From contig NZ_CP022278.1 of NCBI RefSeq assembly GCF_002216145.1, forward strand, positions 2,356,001 through 2,420,000: a stretch of DNA of 64,000 nt, written 5' to 3'. The notes under the pieces are model-generated. The model saw only the letters and a list, made by a program, of their open reading frames with translations. It had not been told where the DNA came from and did no database searches. Each line of letters begins with the position of its first letter. Position 1 is the first letter of the stretch. Made by a program: the position numbers and the translations under genes. This document shows positions 21,204-29,872 of this stretch, piece after piece. Origin of the DNA: Neisseria chenwenguii (GTDB lineage Bacteria > Pseudomonadota > Gammaproteobacteria > Burkholderiales > Neisseriaceae).

Positions 21204-22832
21204 ATGATTTCTACCAACGGCATTACCATGCAGTTCGGCGCGAAGCCGCTGTTTGAAAACGTGTCCGTCAAATTCGGCGAGGGCAACCGCTACGGCCTGA
21301 TCGGTGCCAACGGCTCGGGCAAATCGACGTTTATGAAAATTTTGGGCGGCGATTTGGAGCAGACGGCGGGCGAAGTGGCGATTGAAAACGGCGTGCGCCT
21401 CGGCAAGCTGCGCCAAGACCAGTTTGCTTACGAAGACATGCGCGTGTTGGACGTGGTGTTGATGGGGCATACCGAAATGTGGGCGGCAATGACCGAACGC
21501 GACGCAATTTACGCCAACATGGAAGCCACCGAAGACGACTACATGCGTGCGGCCGATTTGGAAGCCAAGTTCGCCGAATACGACGGCTACACCGCCGAAG
21601 CACGCGCGGCCGAGCTTTTGAGCGGCGTGGGCATTTCCGAAGATTTGCACAACGCGCAAATGAGCGAAGTCGCCCCCGGCTTCAAACTGCGTGTTTTGCT
21701 TGCGCAGGCGCTGTTTTCCAAACCCGACGTATTGCTGCTCGACGAGCCGACCAACAACCTCGACATCAACACCATCCGCTGGCTCGAAGGCGTGTTGAAC
21801 CAATACGATTCAACCATGATCATCATCAGCCACGACCGCCACTTCCTCAACGAAGTCTGCACCCACATGGCCGATTTGGACTACAACACCATCACGATTT
21901 ATCCCGGCAACTACGACGACTACATGCTCGCGTCCGCCCAATCACGCGAGCGCGCGCTGAAAGACAACGCCAAAGCCAAGGAAAAACTGCAAGAGCTGCA
22001 AGAATTCGTGGCGCGCTTCTCGGCCAACAAATCCAAAGCCCGCCAAGCCACAAGCCGTCTGAAACAGGCCGACAAGATTAAATCGGAAATGGTGGAAGTC
22101 AAACCTTCGACCCGCCAAAACCCGTATATCCGTTTTGAAGCCGACGAAAAAGCCAAGCTGCACCGTCAGGCCGTGGAAGTGGAAAAACTGGCCAAACGCT
22201 TTGAAACCCAGTTGTTCAAAAACCTGAACTTCATCCTCGAAGCCGGCCAACGCCTCGCCATCATCGGCCCCAACGGCGCTGGTAAATCCACCCTGCTCAA
22301 GCTGTTGGCAGGTGCATACGACCCGCAATATTCAGACGGCCTCACAGCCGACGCCGGCAGCATCAAATGGGCGGAAAAAGCCAAAATCGGCTACTACCCG
22401 CAAGACCATGAAAACGACTTCGACGTCGATATGGATTTGAGCGAATGGATGCGCCAATGGGGTCAGGAGGGTGACGACGAACAAGTCATCCGCGGCACAC
22501 TCGGCCGTCTCTTATTCGGCAGCAACGACGTGGTAAAAAAAGTGCAGGTATTGTCCGGTGGCGAAAAAGGCCGCATGCTCTACGGCAAACTGCTGCTCTT
22601 GAAACCCAACGTGCTGATTATGGACGAACCGACCAACCACATGGACATGGAAAGCATCGAATCGCTGAACATGGCCTTGGAAAAATACAACGGCACGCTG
22701 ATTTTCGTGTCGCACGACCGCCAGTTCGTCTCTTCGCTCGCCACCCAAATCATCGAGCTGGACGGCAAAGGCGGCTACGAGCATTATCTGGGCGATTACG
22801 AAAGCTATTTGGAGAAAAAAGGTTTGCTTTGA
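21204..22832 (+). CDS. ybiT: ABC-F ATPase, YbiT type
   Basis: This 542-residue cytosolic protein carries two ABC domains with no transmembrane part. Walker A loops are GANGSGKST and GPNGAGKST, Walker B strands [13 protein letters not shown] and [12 protein letters not shown], and the second signature is LSGGEKGRM. The start [20 protein letters not shown] and the linker [18 protein letters not shown] match E. coli YbiT closely, an ABC-F factor thought to act on ribosomes. It reads toward nrdD, with a shared DUS terminator between them. A DUS is read in frame as YSDGLTA. Confidence 0.9.
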   Translation: MISTNGITMQFGAKPLFENVSVKFGEGNRYGLIGANGSGKSTFMKILGGDLEQTAGEVAIENGVRLGKLRQDQFAYEDMRVLDVVLMGHTEMWAAMTERDAIYANMEATEDDYMRAADLEAKFAEYDGYTAEARAAELLSGVGISEDLHNAQMSEVAPGFKLRVLLAQALFSKPDVLLLDEPTNNLDINTIRWLEGVLNQYDSTMIIISHDRHFLNEVCTHMADLDYNTITIYPGNYDDYMLASAQSRERALKDNAKAKEKLQELQEFVARFSANKSKARQATSRLKQADKIKSEMVEVKPSTRQNPYIRFEADEKAKLHRQAVEVEKLAKRFETQLFKNLNFILEAGQRLAIIGPNGAGKSTLLKLLAGAYDPQYSDGLTADAGSIKWAEKAKIGYYPQDHENDFDVDMDLSEWMRQWGQEGDDEQVIRGTLGRLLFGSNDVVKKVQVLSGGEKGRMLYGKLLLLKPNVLIMDEPTNHMDMESIESLNMALEKYNGTLIFVSHDRQFVSSLATQIIELDGKGGYEHYLGDYESYLEKKGLL

Positions 22833-22863
22833 TTGCTCCAAACCGACTCTAATTTTCAAGAAA

Positions 22864-22902
22864 CAAGGCCGTCTGAAATTTTATTTTTCAGACGGCCTTT
22901 CT
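22864..22902. terminator. Bidirectional DUS-pair terminator between ybiT and nrdD
   Basis: AAGGCCGTCTGAAA and TTTCAGACGGCCTTT form a strong hairpin in the convergent spacer. Confidence 0.75.
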
Positions 22903-22917
22903 CAAATGCCAATCAAT

Positions 22918-24699
22918 CTACGCCGCCTTGCGGTGGTAATGCCGCAGCGCGTGTTCTTTGCGCCGTCCGCTGCTGAACGCGGAAACACGTTTCAGATAGC
23001 CGATGACGCGGGTGCCGTAGTCGATGTTGTGCGAACCGCAGCCGCTGCAAGCCTGCAAGGTGCGTTTGTCGATGTGGCCGCAGTCGTTGCAGATGGTAAT
23101 GCGCACGTTGACGCAGAAGTAGTTGCAGCCGGTTTGGGCGGCAATGTCGAGCAGCGAGCGGTAGCCGGCTTTGGGCAGGGCTTCGTCTAAGTTCAGATGC
23201 AGGGCGGAACCGCCGTCCAGCCAATCGACCAGCTCTTTGCCGTGCAGCAGGAATTTGTCGAGCGCGTTGGTTTCTTCGTCTTCCACCACATAAAAATAGG
23301 AGTTGTAGCAGTCGCGCGACACTTTATAGCCGTCGGCTTTGTCCCATTTGGCGTTTTTCACGCCGAGGTTTTCGGCGGGCACAAATTCGGTGTTGAACTT
23401 CACGCCGTAATGTTTGCTCGCGGCTTGGTTGGCCTCGAAAATGGTTTTCAGACGGCTTTGTACGAAGTCCACATAATCTTCGTTGTAACCGACTTTGATG
23501 CCGCAGGATTCTGCCGCTTCGGCCATGCCGTTGATGCCGATGGTGAGGAACTGCTTGTCGAGCGTGATGAAACCGGCGTCGTACACGGGCAGCATGCCGG
23601 CGGCTTGGTATTTTTCCATCAGCTTGCGGTAGGCGTATTGGTATTTGTGGATTTTTGCCACTTCCGCCGCCAAATCGCGGCCGTCTTGTTCGAGGCGGTT
23701 CATATTGAGGGTAATCACGTTAATCGAACCGGTCGCCACGCCGCCCGCGCCGAGCGTGTAGGAAAAGGTGCGGTCTTCGATGGCGTTGCGCAGGCGGCAG
23801 CACGAAGCGAGAGAGTCGGGGTTGTCGGAAAGGTAAACGAAAAACGAATTGCCGTCTGAAAGTTCCTGCGCCATTTGGTCGGCAAACTCGGTATCTTTGC
23901 ATTTGCCCGCGTCGGTGAGCATGGCGGCGGTAACAACGGGGAACGTCAGCACGGCTTTGGTGCGCTCTTGGTTGAACCATTGTAAAAACGCCAGTTGCAG
24001 GCGGCTGACGCTGTTCCAATCCGGTTTGGAAAAATCAGGGAAGACGAAATCGCCGAACATCGCATCGAAATAGTATTGATCGTACACGGAAATGTTCCAG
24101 AACACGCTCTGATAGCCGCGTGCGGCGGCGGGCTGGTTGATGCTGTACACCACTTGCTGGAAGTGGTTTTTCACAATGTCGCCGTGGGTTTCGAGGTAGT
24201 TGTCGCCGAAATCTTTGCGGGCGAAATAGTCGAAATAGGTCAAAAATTCCACGGTCGCCACCGCGCCGGCAAACTGCGCGCTGATGGCAAACACAAGGTT
24301 GACAAACGAGCCGCAAAACGAAGCCAGATGCTGCGGCGCTTTCGATTCGCCGCCGAGTTTGGTCAGGCCGTCGAGCAGAAACGGATACAGCGTCACCGAC
24401 ACGCAGTAAGGCTTCAGGCTGGTTTCGTCGTGAACGTAAATTTCGTGGTCTTCAATCTGGCGGATGTATTCGCGCGCGGTGGCTTCGTCGAAAATTTCCG
24501 CAATTTTGCGCGACACTTGGGCGCGGTTGATTTGCACGAAAAAGTCTTTCATCAATTCCGCTTCCATCGTGGCGATGTTTTTCTGGGTCACGTTGGCGTT
24601 GGCGTCCATTTTCGAGCCGTCGGCCGCGTTGGTCGCCGCGATGTAGTTGTGCATAAAATCGAGCTTGCCGTTTAACTGTTCGGGATGCAGCCGAATCAT
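22918..24699 (-). CDS. nrdD: Anaerobic (class III) ribonucleoside-triphosphate reductase
   Basis: NrdD reduces ribonucleoside triphosphates to deoxy forms without oxygen, using a glycyl radical. The C-terminus shows the radical site RVIGYL (predicted G567) and a four-cysteine zinc site (C537, C540, C551, C554). At 593 residues it is shorter than E. coli NrdD (about 710) and begins directly in the catalytic barrel; no N-terminal ATP-cone is visible, so the usual dATP on/off switch appears absent. AGGAGGACTTAAC gives a strong ribosome site. It follows its activase nrdG on the same strand by 111 bases. Confidence 0.92.
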   Translation of the reverse strand: MIRLHPEQLNGKLDFMHNYIAATNAADGSKMDANANVTQKNIATMEAELMKDFFVQINRAQVSRKIAEIFDEATAREYIRQIEDHEIYVHDETSLKPYCVSVTLYPFLLDGLTKLGGESKAPQHLASFCGSFVNLVFAISAQFAGAVATVEFLTYFDYFARKDFGDNYLETHGDIVKNHFQQVVYSINQPAAARGYQSVFWNISVYDQYYFDAMFGDFVFPDFSKPDWNSVSRLQLAFLQWFNQERTKAVLTFPVVTAAMLTDAGKCKDTEFADQMAQELSDGNSFFVYLSDNPDSLASCCRLRNAIEDRTFSYTLGAGGVATGSINVITLNMNRLEQDGRDLAAEVAKIHKYQYAYRKLMEKYQAAGMLPVYDAGFITLDKQFLTIGINGMAEAAESCGIKVGYNEDYVDFVQSRLKTIFEANQAASKHYGVKFNTEFVPAENLGVKNAKWDKADGYKVSRDCYNSYFYVVEDEETNALDKFLLHGKELVDWLDGGSALHLNLDEALPKAGYRSLLDIAAQTGCNYFCVNVRITICNDCGHIDKRTLQACSGCGSHNIDYGTRVIGYLKRVSAFSSGRRKEHALRHYHRKAA

Positions 24700-24774
24700 G
24701 TTAAGTCCTCCTGATGGATTGTGATGGAAAAACGGCTTGAGGCCGTTTGAAAAAATTGTTCCAAATCTGCGTTT

Positions 24775-24799
24775 ATCGGATTCGAGAATCCAGCCTACG
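24775..24799. repeat. Solo copy of a GTAGGnnGGATTC-type repeat
   Basis: In the nrdG-nrdD spacer, TCGGATTCGAGAATCC followed by AGCCTACG resembles the arms inside the 29873-30012 element. A degenerate DUS (GGCCGTTTGAA) is just before it. Confidence 0.4.
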
Positions 24800-24810
24800 T
24801 TTTTGAAAAA

Positions 24811-25305
24811 CTATGCCGCTTTGACAATAGGAATGTTTTTTAAAAACAAATGGTTTAAGTTTTCTCCCGTGCGTAAATCGGTAAAACGCTGGTTGGTGGT
24901 TGCACTGTCCAAACCGCCGAGCGCGGCGCGCCAGCGGCCGGTTTTGAGATAGGTAATCCGGCTGGTGAGGCCGTTTGAAAGCGAGGCGAGTTCTCCGCCT
25001 TCCAAGCCGGTGTAGAGGCAGATTTTCAAGCCTTCTTCGGCAACCGCAGCCATCATTTTTTCCAATTCCTGCGGCAGCCATTCTCCGCCCATAAACAAAA
25101 CGCAGCTGATTAAGCCGCGGTAGCGTTTCAGACGGCCTTTCAGATATTCGACAGTCAGCGCCTGCCCGATGCCTTTTTTCCAGGTATCGGCGCTGTGGCA
25201 GCCCGGACAGCGCAACGGGCAGCCGGAAAAAAGAAACGCCAGCGAAACTTCGCCGGGCACTTCCTGCCAGACGATTTGTTCGGTGGTAAATCTGAGCGTG
25301 TTCAT
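24811..25305 (-). CDS. nrdG: Class III RNR activating radical-SAM enzyme
   Basis: NrdG uses a 4Fe-4S cluster and S-adenosylmethionine to install the glycyl radical on NrdD. The 164-residue protein has the radical-SAM cluster motif C29-x3-C33-x2-C36 in SGCPLRCPGCHS and a following GGEWLP, the equivalent of the usual GGE SAM-binding motif. It is the first gene of an nrdG-nrdD operon, an order reversed from the common nrdD-nrdG. A tandem pair of NrdR-box-like sequences lies directly upstream, implying shared control with the aerobic nrdA gene at 41 kb. Confidence 0.9.
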   Translation of the reverse strand: MNTLRFTTEQIVWQEVPGEVSLAFLFSGCPLRCPGCHSADTWKKGIGQALTVEYLKGRLKRYRGLISCVLFMGGEWLPQELEKMMAAVAEEGLKICLYTGLEGGELASLSNGLTSRITYLKTGRWRAALGGLDSATTNQRFTDLRTGENLNHLFLKNIPIVKAA

Positions 25306-25314
25306 TTTTATTTC

Positions 25315-25330
25315 CTACTACATTTTGTGT
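25315..25330. promoter_or_regulatory. NrdR-box-like site, proximal copy (nrdGD)
   Basis: CTACTACATTTTGTGT matches 12 of 16 positions of the NrdR consensus ACACwATATATwGTGT and lies 10 bases before the nrdG start. The partner site starts exactly 32 bases away. Confidence 0.6.
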
Positions 25331-25346
25331 GAATTTAACCATAAAA

Positions 25347-25362
25347 ACACAAGATATGGTAT
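25347..25362. promoter_or_regulatory. NrdR-box-like site, distal copy (nrdGD)
   Basis: ACACAAGATATGGTAT matches 13 of 16 consensus positions. The 32-bp start-to-start spacing (about three helical turns) is the known arrangement for NrdR, which binds paired boxes. Confidence 0.62.
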
Positions 25363-25403
25363 TTTTTAGTTTCTATCTGTTTTTGAACGGCAATAGCCGT
25401 TTT

Positions 25404-25422
25404 TAATTTATCTGATAAATTA
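25404..25422. promoter_or_regulatory. 19-bp perfect palindrome upstream of nrdGD
   Basis: TAATTTATCTGATAAATTA is a perfect 9-1-9 palindrome in an AT-rich spacer about 100 bases before nrdG. It is not an FNR box (TTGAT-N4-ATCAA). It may be an operator for an unidentified regulator. Confidence 0.4.
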
Positions 25423-25443
25423 TTGCTAAAAATTATAAGGTTA

Positions 25444-25487
25444 AAGGCCGTCTGAAAAACCGTTTCCGATTCTTCAGACGGCCTTTC
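25444..25487. terminator. Inverted DUS pair between nrdG and dsbD promoters
   Basis: AAAGGCCGTCTGAA and its inverse lie between two divergent genes, where no terminator is needed. It is therefore best seen as an uptake-sequence pair. Confidence 0.5.
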
Positions 25488-25601
25488 GCCATCCGATTTT
25501 TGCAGCAAGCTGTCAGAAATTTTCCAATCCGCCGTCTTAACGGTGCGCGCTGCGAAAAGCAGCTTTACCCTATATCAAACCGCACGCGCGTTTTATTGCT
25601 G

Positions 25602-25607
25602 TATAAT
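25602..25607 (+). promoter_or_regulatory. Putative -10 box of dsbD
   Basis: GCTGTATAATCCC gives a perfect TATAAT 62 bases before the dsbD start. The -35 is weak. The rest of the 25306-25668 gap holds the NrdR boxes, the palindrome and the DUS pair described separately. Confidence 0.45.
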
Positions 25608-25668
25608 CCCGTTTCACATTTCCGACCGCCTGCCTAAGGGCGAAGGCCGTCTGAAAAAGGAATCCGTC

Positions 25669-27489
25669 ATGAAAAAAATCCTCTCTTTCTTCGCCGCGTT
25701 TTTCGCGCTGGCCAATCCTGCGTTTGCCGATGCCGTCGATGCGTCGCAGCTTCTGCCGCCTGAGCAGGCGTTTGCACCGCAGCTTGAAGTTAAGGCCGAC
25801 GGCGTGAACGCGCAGTTTAAAATCGCCGACGGCTATTATCTCTACCAATCGAAAATCACCGCCGTAACCGCGCCCGAGGGTGTTTTGGCGCAACCGAAAT
25901 TCAGCCCGGGCGAGCAGAAGGAAGACGAGTTTTTCGGCAAACAGACCGTTTACCACAAAACCGCCAAGGTGGAATGGCCTTACGCCAAAGCCGCGCCCAA
26001 ATACAAATTAACCCTGACTTATCAGGGCTGTGCGGAAGCGGGCGTCTGCTATCCGCCGACCGAGGCGGTGTTCGAGATCAACGGCAGCGGACTGTACAAA
26101 CCGCCGGGCGACGGGCCGGTTTCGGCCAAAGAGCGCTTTACCCAACCCGCCGCGCAGAGTTCAGACGGTCTCTCTGCGCCCAAGCCGGTGCCCAAAGGCA
26201 CGGACAGCAGCCGTTTCAAACTTTCGTGGGACACTTTAAACGCCAATCTGTTGGCGTTTTTTCTCGCGGGCTTGGGCTTGAGTTTCACCGCCTGTATGTA
26301 TCCGCTTTTGCCGATTGTTTCCAGCATCATCGTCGGCGACAAATCGGCGGGCAAAGGCCGTGCGTTTGCGCTGTCGGTAGTGTATGTTCAGGGCTTGGCG
26401 CTGACTTACACGCTGGTCGGCGTGGTTGCGGGGCTGACCGGCGCTCTGCTGACCGTCTGGCTGCAACAGCCCGCCGTGGTCTTGGCGGCGGCGGCGGTGA
26501 TGGTGGTGTTGGCACTGTCGATGTTCGGCCTGTTCAATATCCAGCTTCCCAACGCCGTGCAGTCGTATTTCCAAAACCAAAGCAGCAAACTTTCCGGCGG
26601 AAAAATTGTTTCCGTGTTTGTGATGGGCATGCTTTCCGCGCTGATTGTCGGCCCCTGCGTCGCGCCGCCGCTGGCGTTTGCGCTGGGCTACATCGGCCAG
26701 ACGGGCGACGCGGTTTTGGGCGGGCTGGCGCTGTATGTTTTGGCTTTGGGAACGGGTGTTCCGCTGATTGCCATCGGCACCTTCGGCGGCCACATTCTGC
26801 CCCGTGCAGGCGGTTGGATGGACGGCATCAAATTCGCGTTCGGCTTCATTCTGCTGGCGGTGGCGGTTTACCTTGCCACGCCGTTTATGCCCTACGCGCT
26901 GACCGTGTCGCTTTACACGCTGCTGCTGCTCGCGCCCGCACTGATGCTGCTGTCTAAAGGGAAAAACCAAAAAGGCCGTCTGAAAAGTTTCGCCCTGCTG
27001 CTGGGCAGCCTGCTGCTCATCGGCGGCGCATGGTTCGGCTGGCAGAGCGCCAACCGCCAAACCACCGTGCTGCACCATTTCCTGACCCTGACCCCGCCTT
27101 CAGACGGCCAAACCGGACACGGCAGAATGTTTACCGACGTTGCCGAACTCAAAGCCGCAATGGCCGCCGCTTTGCAGGAAAATCCGCAAAAACCCGTATT
27201 GCTTGATTTCTACGCCGACTGGTGCGTCTCCTGCAAAGAAATGGCCGCCTATACGTTCAACCAACCCGCCGTACACGAAGCGGTCGATATTGAGCGGCTG
27301 TTTCAAATCGACGTCACCGCCAACACGCCCGAACATCAGGCGCTCTTGAAAGAATACGGCCTCTACGGCCCGCCGGGCGTGTTCGTCGTCCGTGCCGACG
27401 GCAGCCGCAGTGACGCGCTGCTGGGGTTTGTAAAATCTGATGCGTTTATTGAATGGTATCGGCAGAACGAGAAATCTAGTGAACTATAG
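25669..27489 (+). CDS. dsbD: Thiol:disulfide interchange protein DsbD, stop codon inside a CREE
   Basis: DsbD carries electrons from cytosolic thioredoxin across the inner membrane to periplasmic DsbC, CcmG and others. The 606-residue protein has a signal peptide (MKKILSFFAAFFALANPAFA), an N-terminal immunoglobulin-like alpha domain with GCAEAGVCYPP, a beta part with eight predicted helices including SFTACMYPLLP and GPCVAPPLA, and a thioredoxin-like gamma domain with DWCVSCKEM (C519, C522). ATG 25669 follows AAAAAGGAATCC, part of which overlaps a DUS. The final codons read GAA CTA TAG, the TAG being the end of a Correia element. Confidence 0.95.
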   Translation: MKKILSFFAAFFALANPAFADAVDASQLLPPEQAFAPQLEVKADGVNAQFKIADGYYLYQSKITAVTAPEGVLAQPKFSPGEQKEDEFFGKQTVYHKTAKVEWPYAKAAPKYKLTLTYQGCAEAGVCYPPTEAVFEINGSGLYKPPGDGPVSAKERFTQPAAQSSDGLSAPKPVPKGTDSSRFKLSWDTLNANLLAFFLAGLGLSFTACMYPLLPIVSSIIVGDKSAGKGRAFALSVVYVQGLALTYTLVGVVAGLTGALLTVWLQQPAVVLAAAAVMVVLALSMFGLFNIQLPNAVQSYFQNQSSKLSGGKIVSVFVMGMLSALIVGPCVAPPLAFALGYIGQTGDAVLGGLALYVLALGTGVPLIAIGTFGGHILPRAGGWMDGIKFAFGFILLAVAVYLATPFMPYALTVSLYTLLLLAPALMLLSKGKNQKGRLKSFALLLGSLLLIGGAWFGWQSANRQTTVLHHFLTLTPPSDGQTGHGRMFTDVAELKAAMAAALQENPQKPVLLDFYADWCVSCKEMAAYTFNQPAVHEAVDIERLFQIDVTANTPEHQALLKEYGLYGPPGVFVVRADGSRSDALLGFVKSDAFIEWYRQNEKSSEL

Positions 27490-27594
27490 TTGATTAAAAA
27501 AACCGTAATGATACGGCGTTGCCAACGCCTTTATGTACTATTCGTACATCGTGGGCGTTGCCGCCTTGTATCTTTCTTATTTTATTTCACTATA
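27485..27594. mobile_element. Short Correia element (CREE), 110 bp, overlapping the dsbD stop
   Basis: It starts TATAGTTGATTAAAAA and ends TTTTATTTCACTATA. Length fits the short CREE class. The left end has one mismatch from TATAGTG. It provides the TAG stop codon of dsbD and ends just before a DUS terminator. Confidence 0.82.
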
Positions 27595-27618
27595 AAAAAA
27601 ACGCTGTTTTGCCAAAAC

Positions 27619-27656
27619 AGAAAGGCCGTCTGAAATTTCAGACGGCCTTTTTATAT
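27619..27656. terminator. Bidirectional DUS-pair terminator between dsbD and glyA
   Basis: AAAGGCCGTCTGAAA and TTTCAGACGGCCTTTTTA are nearly loopless and lie between convergent genes. Confidence 0.78.
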
Positions 27657-27663
27657 CGCTGTA

Positions 27664-28914
27664 TTACGCGCCGTAAACTGGATTTTTCTCACACAAAGCC
27701 GTGACCGCTTCGCGCACTTTCGCCAAATTGGCTTCGTCTTCCGGATTTTCCAAAACGTCGGCGACCAAATTTGCCAAAACGCGCGCGTCGGCTTCGTTGA
27801 AACCGCGCGTGGTCATGGCGGCGGAACCGATGCGGATGCCTGAAGTAACGAACGGTTTTTCAGGGTCCTTCGGAATGGCGTTTTTGTTGACGGTGATGTG
27901 CGCGTTGCCCAAAGCGGCTTCGGCGGCTTTGCCGGTAATTTTCATCGGTTGCAGGTCAACCAGGAAAACGTGGCTTTCGGTGCGGCCGGAAACGATGCGC
28001 AGGCCGCGTTTTACCAACTCTTCCGCCATCGCGGCGGCGTTGGTTTTCACCTGTTTGGCGTATTGTTTGAACTCGGGTTGCAGCGCTTCTTTAAACGCCA
28101 CTGCTTTGGCCGCGATGACGTGCATCAGCGGGCCGCCTTGCAGGCTCGGGAAAATGGCCGAATTCAGGGCTTTTTCATGGGTGTTGTCGCGACACAAAAT
28201 TACGCCGCCGCGCGGACCGCGCAGGGTTTTGTGGGTGGTGGTGGTGACGAAATCGGCAAACGGCACGGGGTTAGGGTATTCTCCGCCCGCAACCAAGCCG
28301 GCGTAGTGCGCCATGTCCACAAACAGGTACGCCCCCACTTTGTCGGCGATTTCGCGGAATTTCGCCCAGTCGATTTCCAGTGCGTAGGCGGAGGCGCCGG
28401 CCACAATCATTTTCGGCTTGTGTTCCAAAGCCAGGCGTTCCACTTCGGCGTAATCCAGCACTTCGTTTTCGTCCAAACCGTAGGTCACGGCGTTGTAGAG
28501 CTTGCCGGAAATGTTCACGCTCGCGCCGTGGGTCAGGTGGCCGCCGTGCGCCAAGCTCATGCCCAAAATGGTGTCGCCGGGTTTCAATACCGAAGCGTAA
28601 ACGGCTTGGTTGGCCTGCGAACCGGAATGCGGCTGCACATTGGCGTATTCCGCGCCGAAGAGCTGTTTGACGCGGTCAATGGCGAGCTGTTCGGCCACAT
28701 CGACGTGTTCGCAGCCGCCGTAGTAGCGTTTGCTCGGATAGCCCTCGGCATATTTGTTGGTCAGCTGGCTGCCCTGCGCTTCCATGACGGCGCAGCTTAC
28801 ATAGTTTTCAGAGGCAATCAGCTCGACGTGGTCTTGCTGGCGTGTGACTTCCGCTGCGATGGCGGCGGCAAGCTCGGGGTCGTATTTTTCGATGGTCAGG
28901 CTTTTGGAGAACAT
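27664..28914 (-). CDS. glyA: Serine hydroxymethyltransferase
   Basis: GlyA converts serine and tetrahydrofolate to glycine and methylene-tetrahydrofolate, the main source of one-carbon units. The 416-residue PLP enzyme has the cofactor lysine in [14 protein letters not shown], the substrate region IASENYVS near the N-terminus and the [11 protein letters not shown] loop. Length and motifs are standard. It is a single gene with its own promoter at 28964-28991. No GlyA riboswitch-like leader was seen (the leader is about 45 bases). Confidence 0.97.
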   Translation of the reverse strand: MFSKSLTIEKYDPELAAAIAAEVTRQQDHVELIASENYVSCAVMEAQGSQLTNKYAEGYPSKRYYGGCEHVDVAEQLAIDRVKQLFGAEYANVQPHSGSQANQAVYASVLKPGDTILGMSLAHGGHLTHGASVNISGKLYNAVTYGLDENEVLDYAEVERLALEHKPKMIVAGASAYALEIDWAKFREIADKVGAYLFVDMAHYAGLVAGGEYPNPVPFADFVTTTTHKTLRGPRGGVILCRDNTHEKALNSAIFPSLQGGPLMHVIAAKAVAFKEALQPEFKQYAKQVKTNAAAMAEELVKRGLRIVSGRTESHVFLVDLQPMKITGKAAEAALGNAHITVNKNAIPKDPEKPFVTSGIRIGSAAMTTRGFNEADARVLANLVADVLENPEDEANLAKVREAVTALCEKNPVYGA

Positions 28915-28963
28915 GGTTTATCCTTGCTTTGAAATGGAAAGAGGGCGGAAAAATCTGGTGGAC

Positions 28964-28991
28964 AATGTATCAAAATATCAGAAATTGTCAA
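28964..28991 (-). promoter_or_regulatory. glyA promoter
   Basis: On the minus strand a perfect -35 TTGACA (28986-28991) and a -10 TACATT (28964-28969) are 16 bases apart, 50 bases before the glyA ATG. Confidence 0.55.
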
Positions 28992-29048
28992 CAATCTTTG
29001 TGGTTTTTAAGGCCGTCTGAAAAGGGAAAAAACCTTGCAGGAAGCCGG

Positions 29049-29067
29049 TTTTATTTTATTTCACTAT
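29049..29067. repeat. Solo CREE right end
   Basis: TTTTATTTTATTTCACTAT matches the right terminus of the CREEs in this window but has no left partner. It lies between two inverted DUS (about 29010 and 29078) and looks like a deletion remnant. Confidence 0.45.
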
Positions 29068-29075
29068 CAGACGGC

Positions 29076-29432
29076 CTAAGGGAAGAACTTATCTTCGTTC
29101 AGATGAAAATCGATTTTTTCAAGCTGCGCTTCCAAATCGTATTCGTGTTGCGCCGCTTTCAGATTTTTTGCCAATTCTGCCAGCGCAAGCGCTTCGAGGC
29201 GCTGTTGCTCGATTTTTTGCGCCTCTTCGCCGAATATTTTCACATTGTCGGGCAAAGTCAGCGGCAAACCCGCTTCGTCAGGCGGGAAGAGGGTGGCGTC
29301 ATCGACAAAAAATTCCGCATCGGGCGCGGGCGTATCGTCCCAATTCGCGTCGTTGACGGGCAGCCAATGGGCGCGGTTTTCCAAAAGGACAAACTGCCCG
29401 TTGTGCCCGAAGAACGGTTTGAAGGCTTTCAT
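29076..29432 (-). CDS. Hypothetical protein, 118 aa
   Basis: No family is recognised. The protein is acidic and soluble in appearance: an N-terminal part with aromatic residues (FKPFFGHNGQFVLLENRAHW) followed by Pro/Asp-rich sequence and a C-terminal helix of about 45 residues (EEAQKIEQQRLEALALAELA onward) likely to form a coiled coil. The ATG is followed by an ordinary coding pattern. It is divergent from the ydcH-like gene, with a 160-base spacer. Confidence 0.6.
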   Translation of the reverse strand: MKAFKPFFGHNGQFVLLENRAHWLPVNDANWDDTPAPDAEFFVDDATLFPPDEAGLPLTLPDNVKIFGEEAQKIEQQRLEALALAELAKNLKAAQHEYDLEAQLEKIDFHLNEDKFFP

Positions 29433-29593
29433 TTCATTCGGTTTTAAACGGATTGGTACGATTGTATGCCCGCCGTATCGCGCCGTCCAGCTTGAAAATA
29501 CTGGATAGGATTGGGGCTTTGTTATAGAATGTAATCAAGAAACAGCGGCGGTTTCGCCGTATTTTTAGCCAGCCTTAATGAGAGGAAAACATC

Positions 29594-29812
29594 ATGTTCC
29601 CAGAGTATCGCGATTTAATTTCCAAGCTGAAACAGGAAGACGCACACTTCGCCCGTTTGTTTGACGAGCACAACGAGCTGGACGACAAAATTACCGGCTT
29701 GGTCAACGACCCCGTTACCAGCGGTGCGGATGAAATTGAAGAGCTGAAAAAAGAAAAACTGCGTCTGAAAGACGAATTGTACGAAATTCTGCGTAAAGCC
29801 GCCGCTGAATAA
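29594..29812 (+). CDS. YdcH-family (DUF465) small protein
   Basis: The 72-residue protein matches DUF465/YdcH: MFPEYRDLISKLKQEDAHFARLFDEHNELDDKI followed by a heptad-patterned helix ending ELKKEKLRLKDELYEILRK. Such proteins form small helical hairpins; their role is not established. GAGAGGAAAACATC upstream gives a good ribosome site. A DUS terminator follows the stop. Confidence 0.85.
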   Translation: MFPEYRDLISKLKQEDAHFARLFDEHNELDDKITGLVNDPVTSGADEIEELKKEKLRLKDELYEILRKAAAE

Positions 29813-29828
29813 GCGTCGGAAACAGTTA

Positions 29829-29870
29829 AAAGGCCGTCTGAAAACTTTTTGGGTTTTCAGACGGCCTTTC
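29829..29870 (+). terminator. DUS-pair terminator after the ydcH-like gene
   Basis: AAAGGCCGTCTGAAAAC and GTTTTCAGACGGCCTTTC flank a loop of about 8 bases. Confidence 0.75.
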
Positions 29871-29872
29871 TG

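Noticed and set aside
25404..25422. FNR box before nrdGD
   Set aside because: The palindrome lacks the TTGAT half-sites and 4-base centre of FNR, so it is kept only as an unidentified palindrome.
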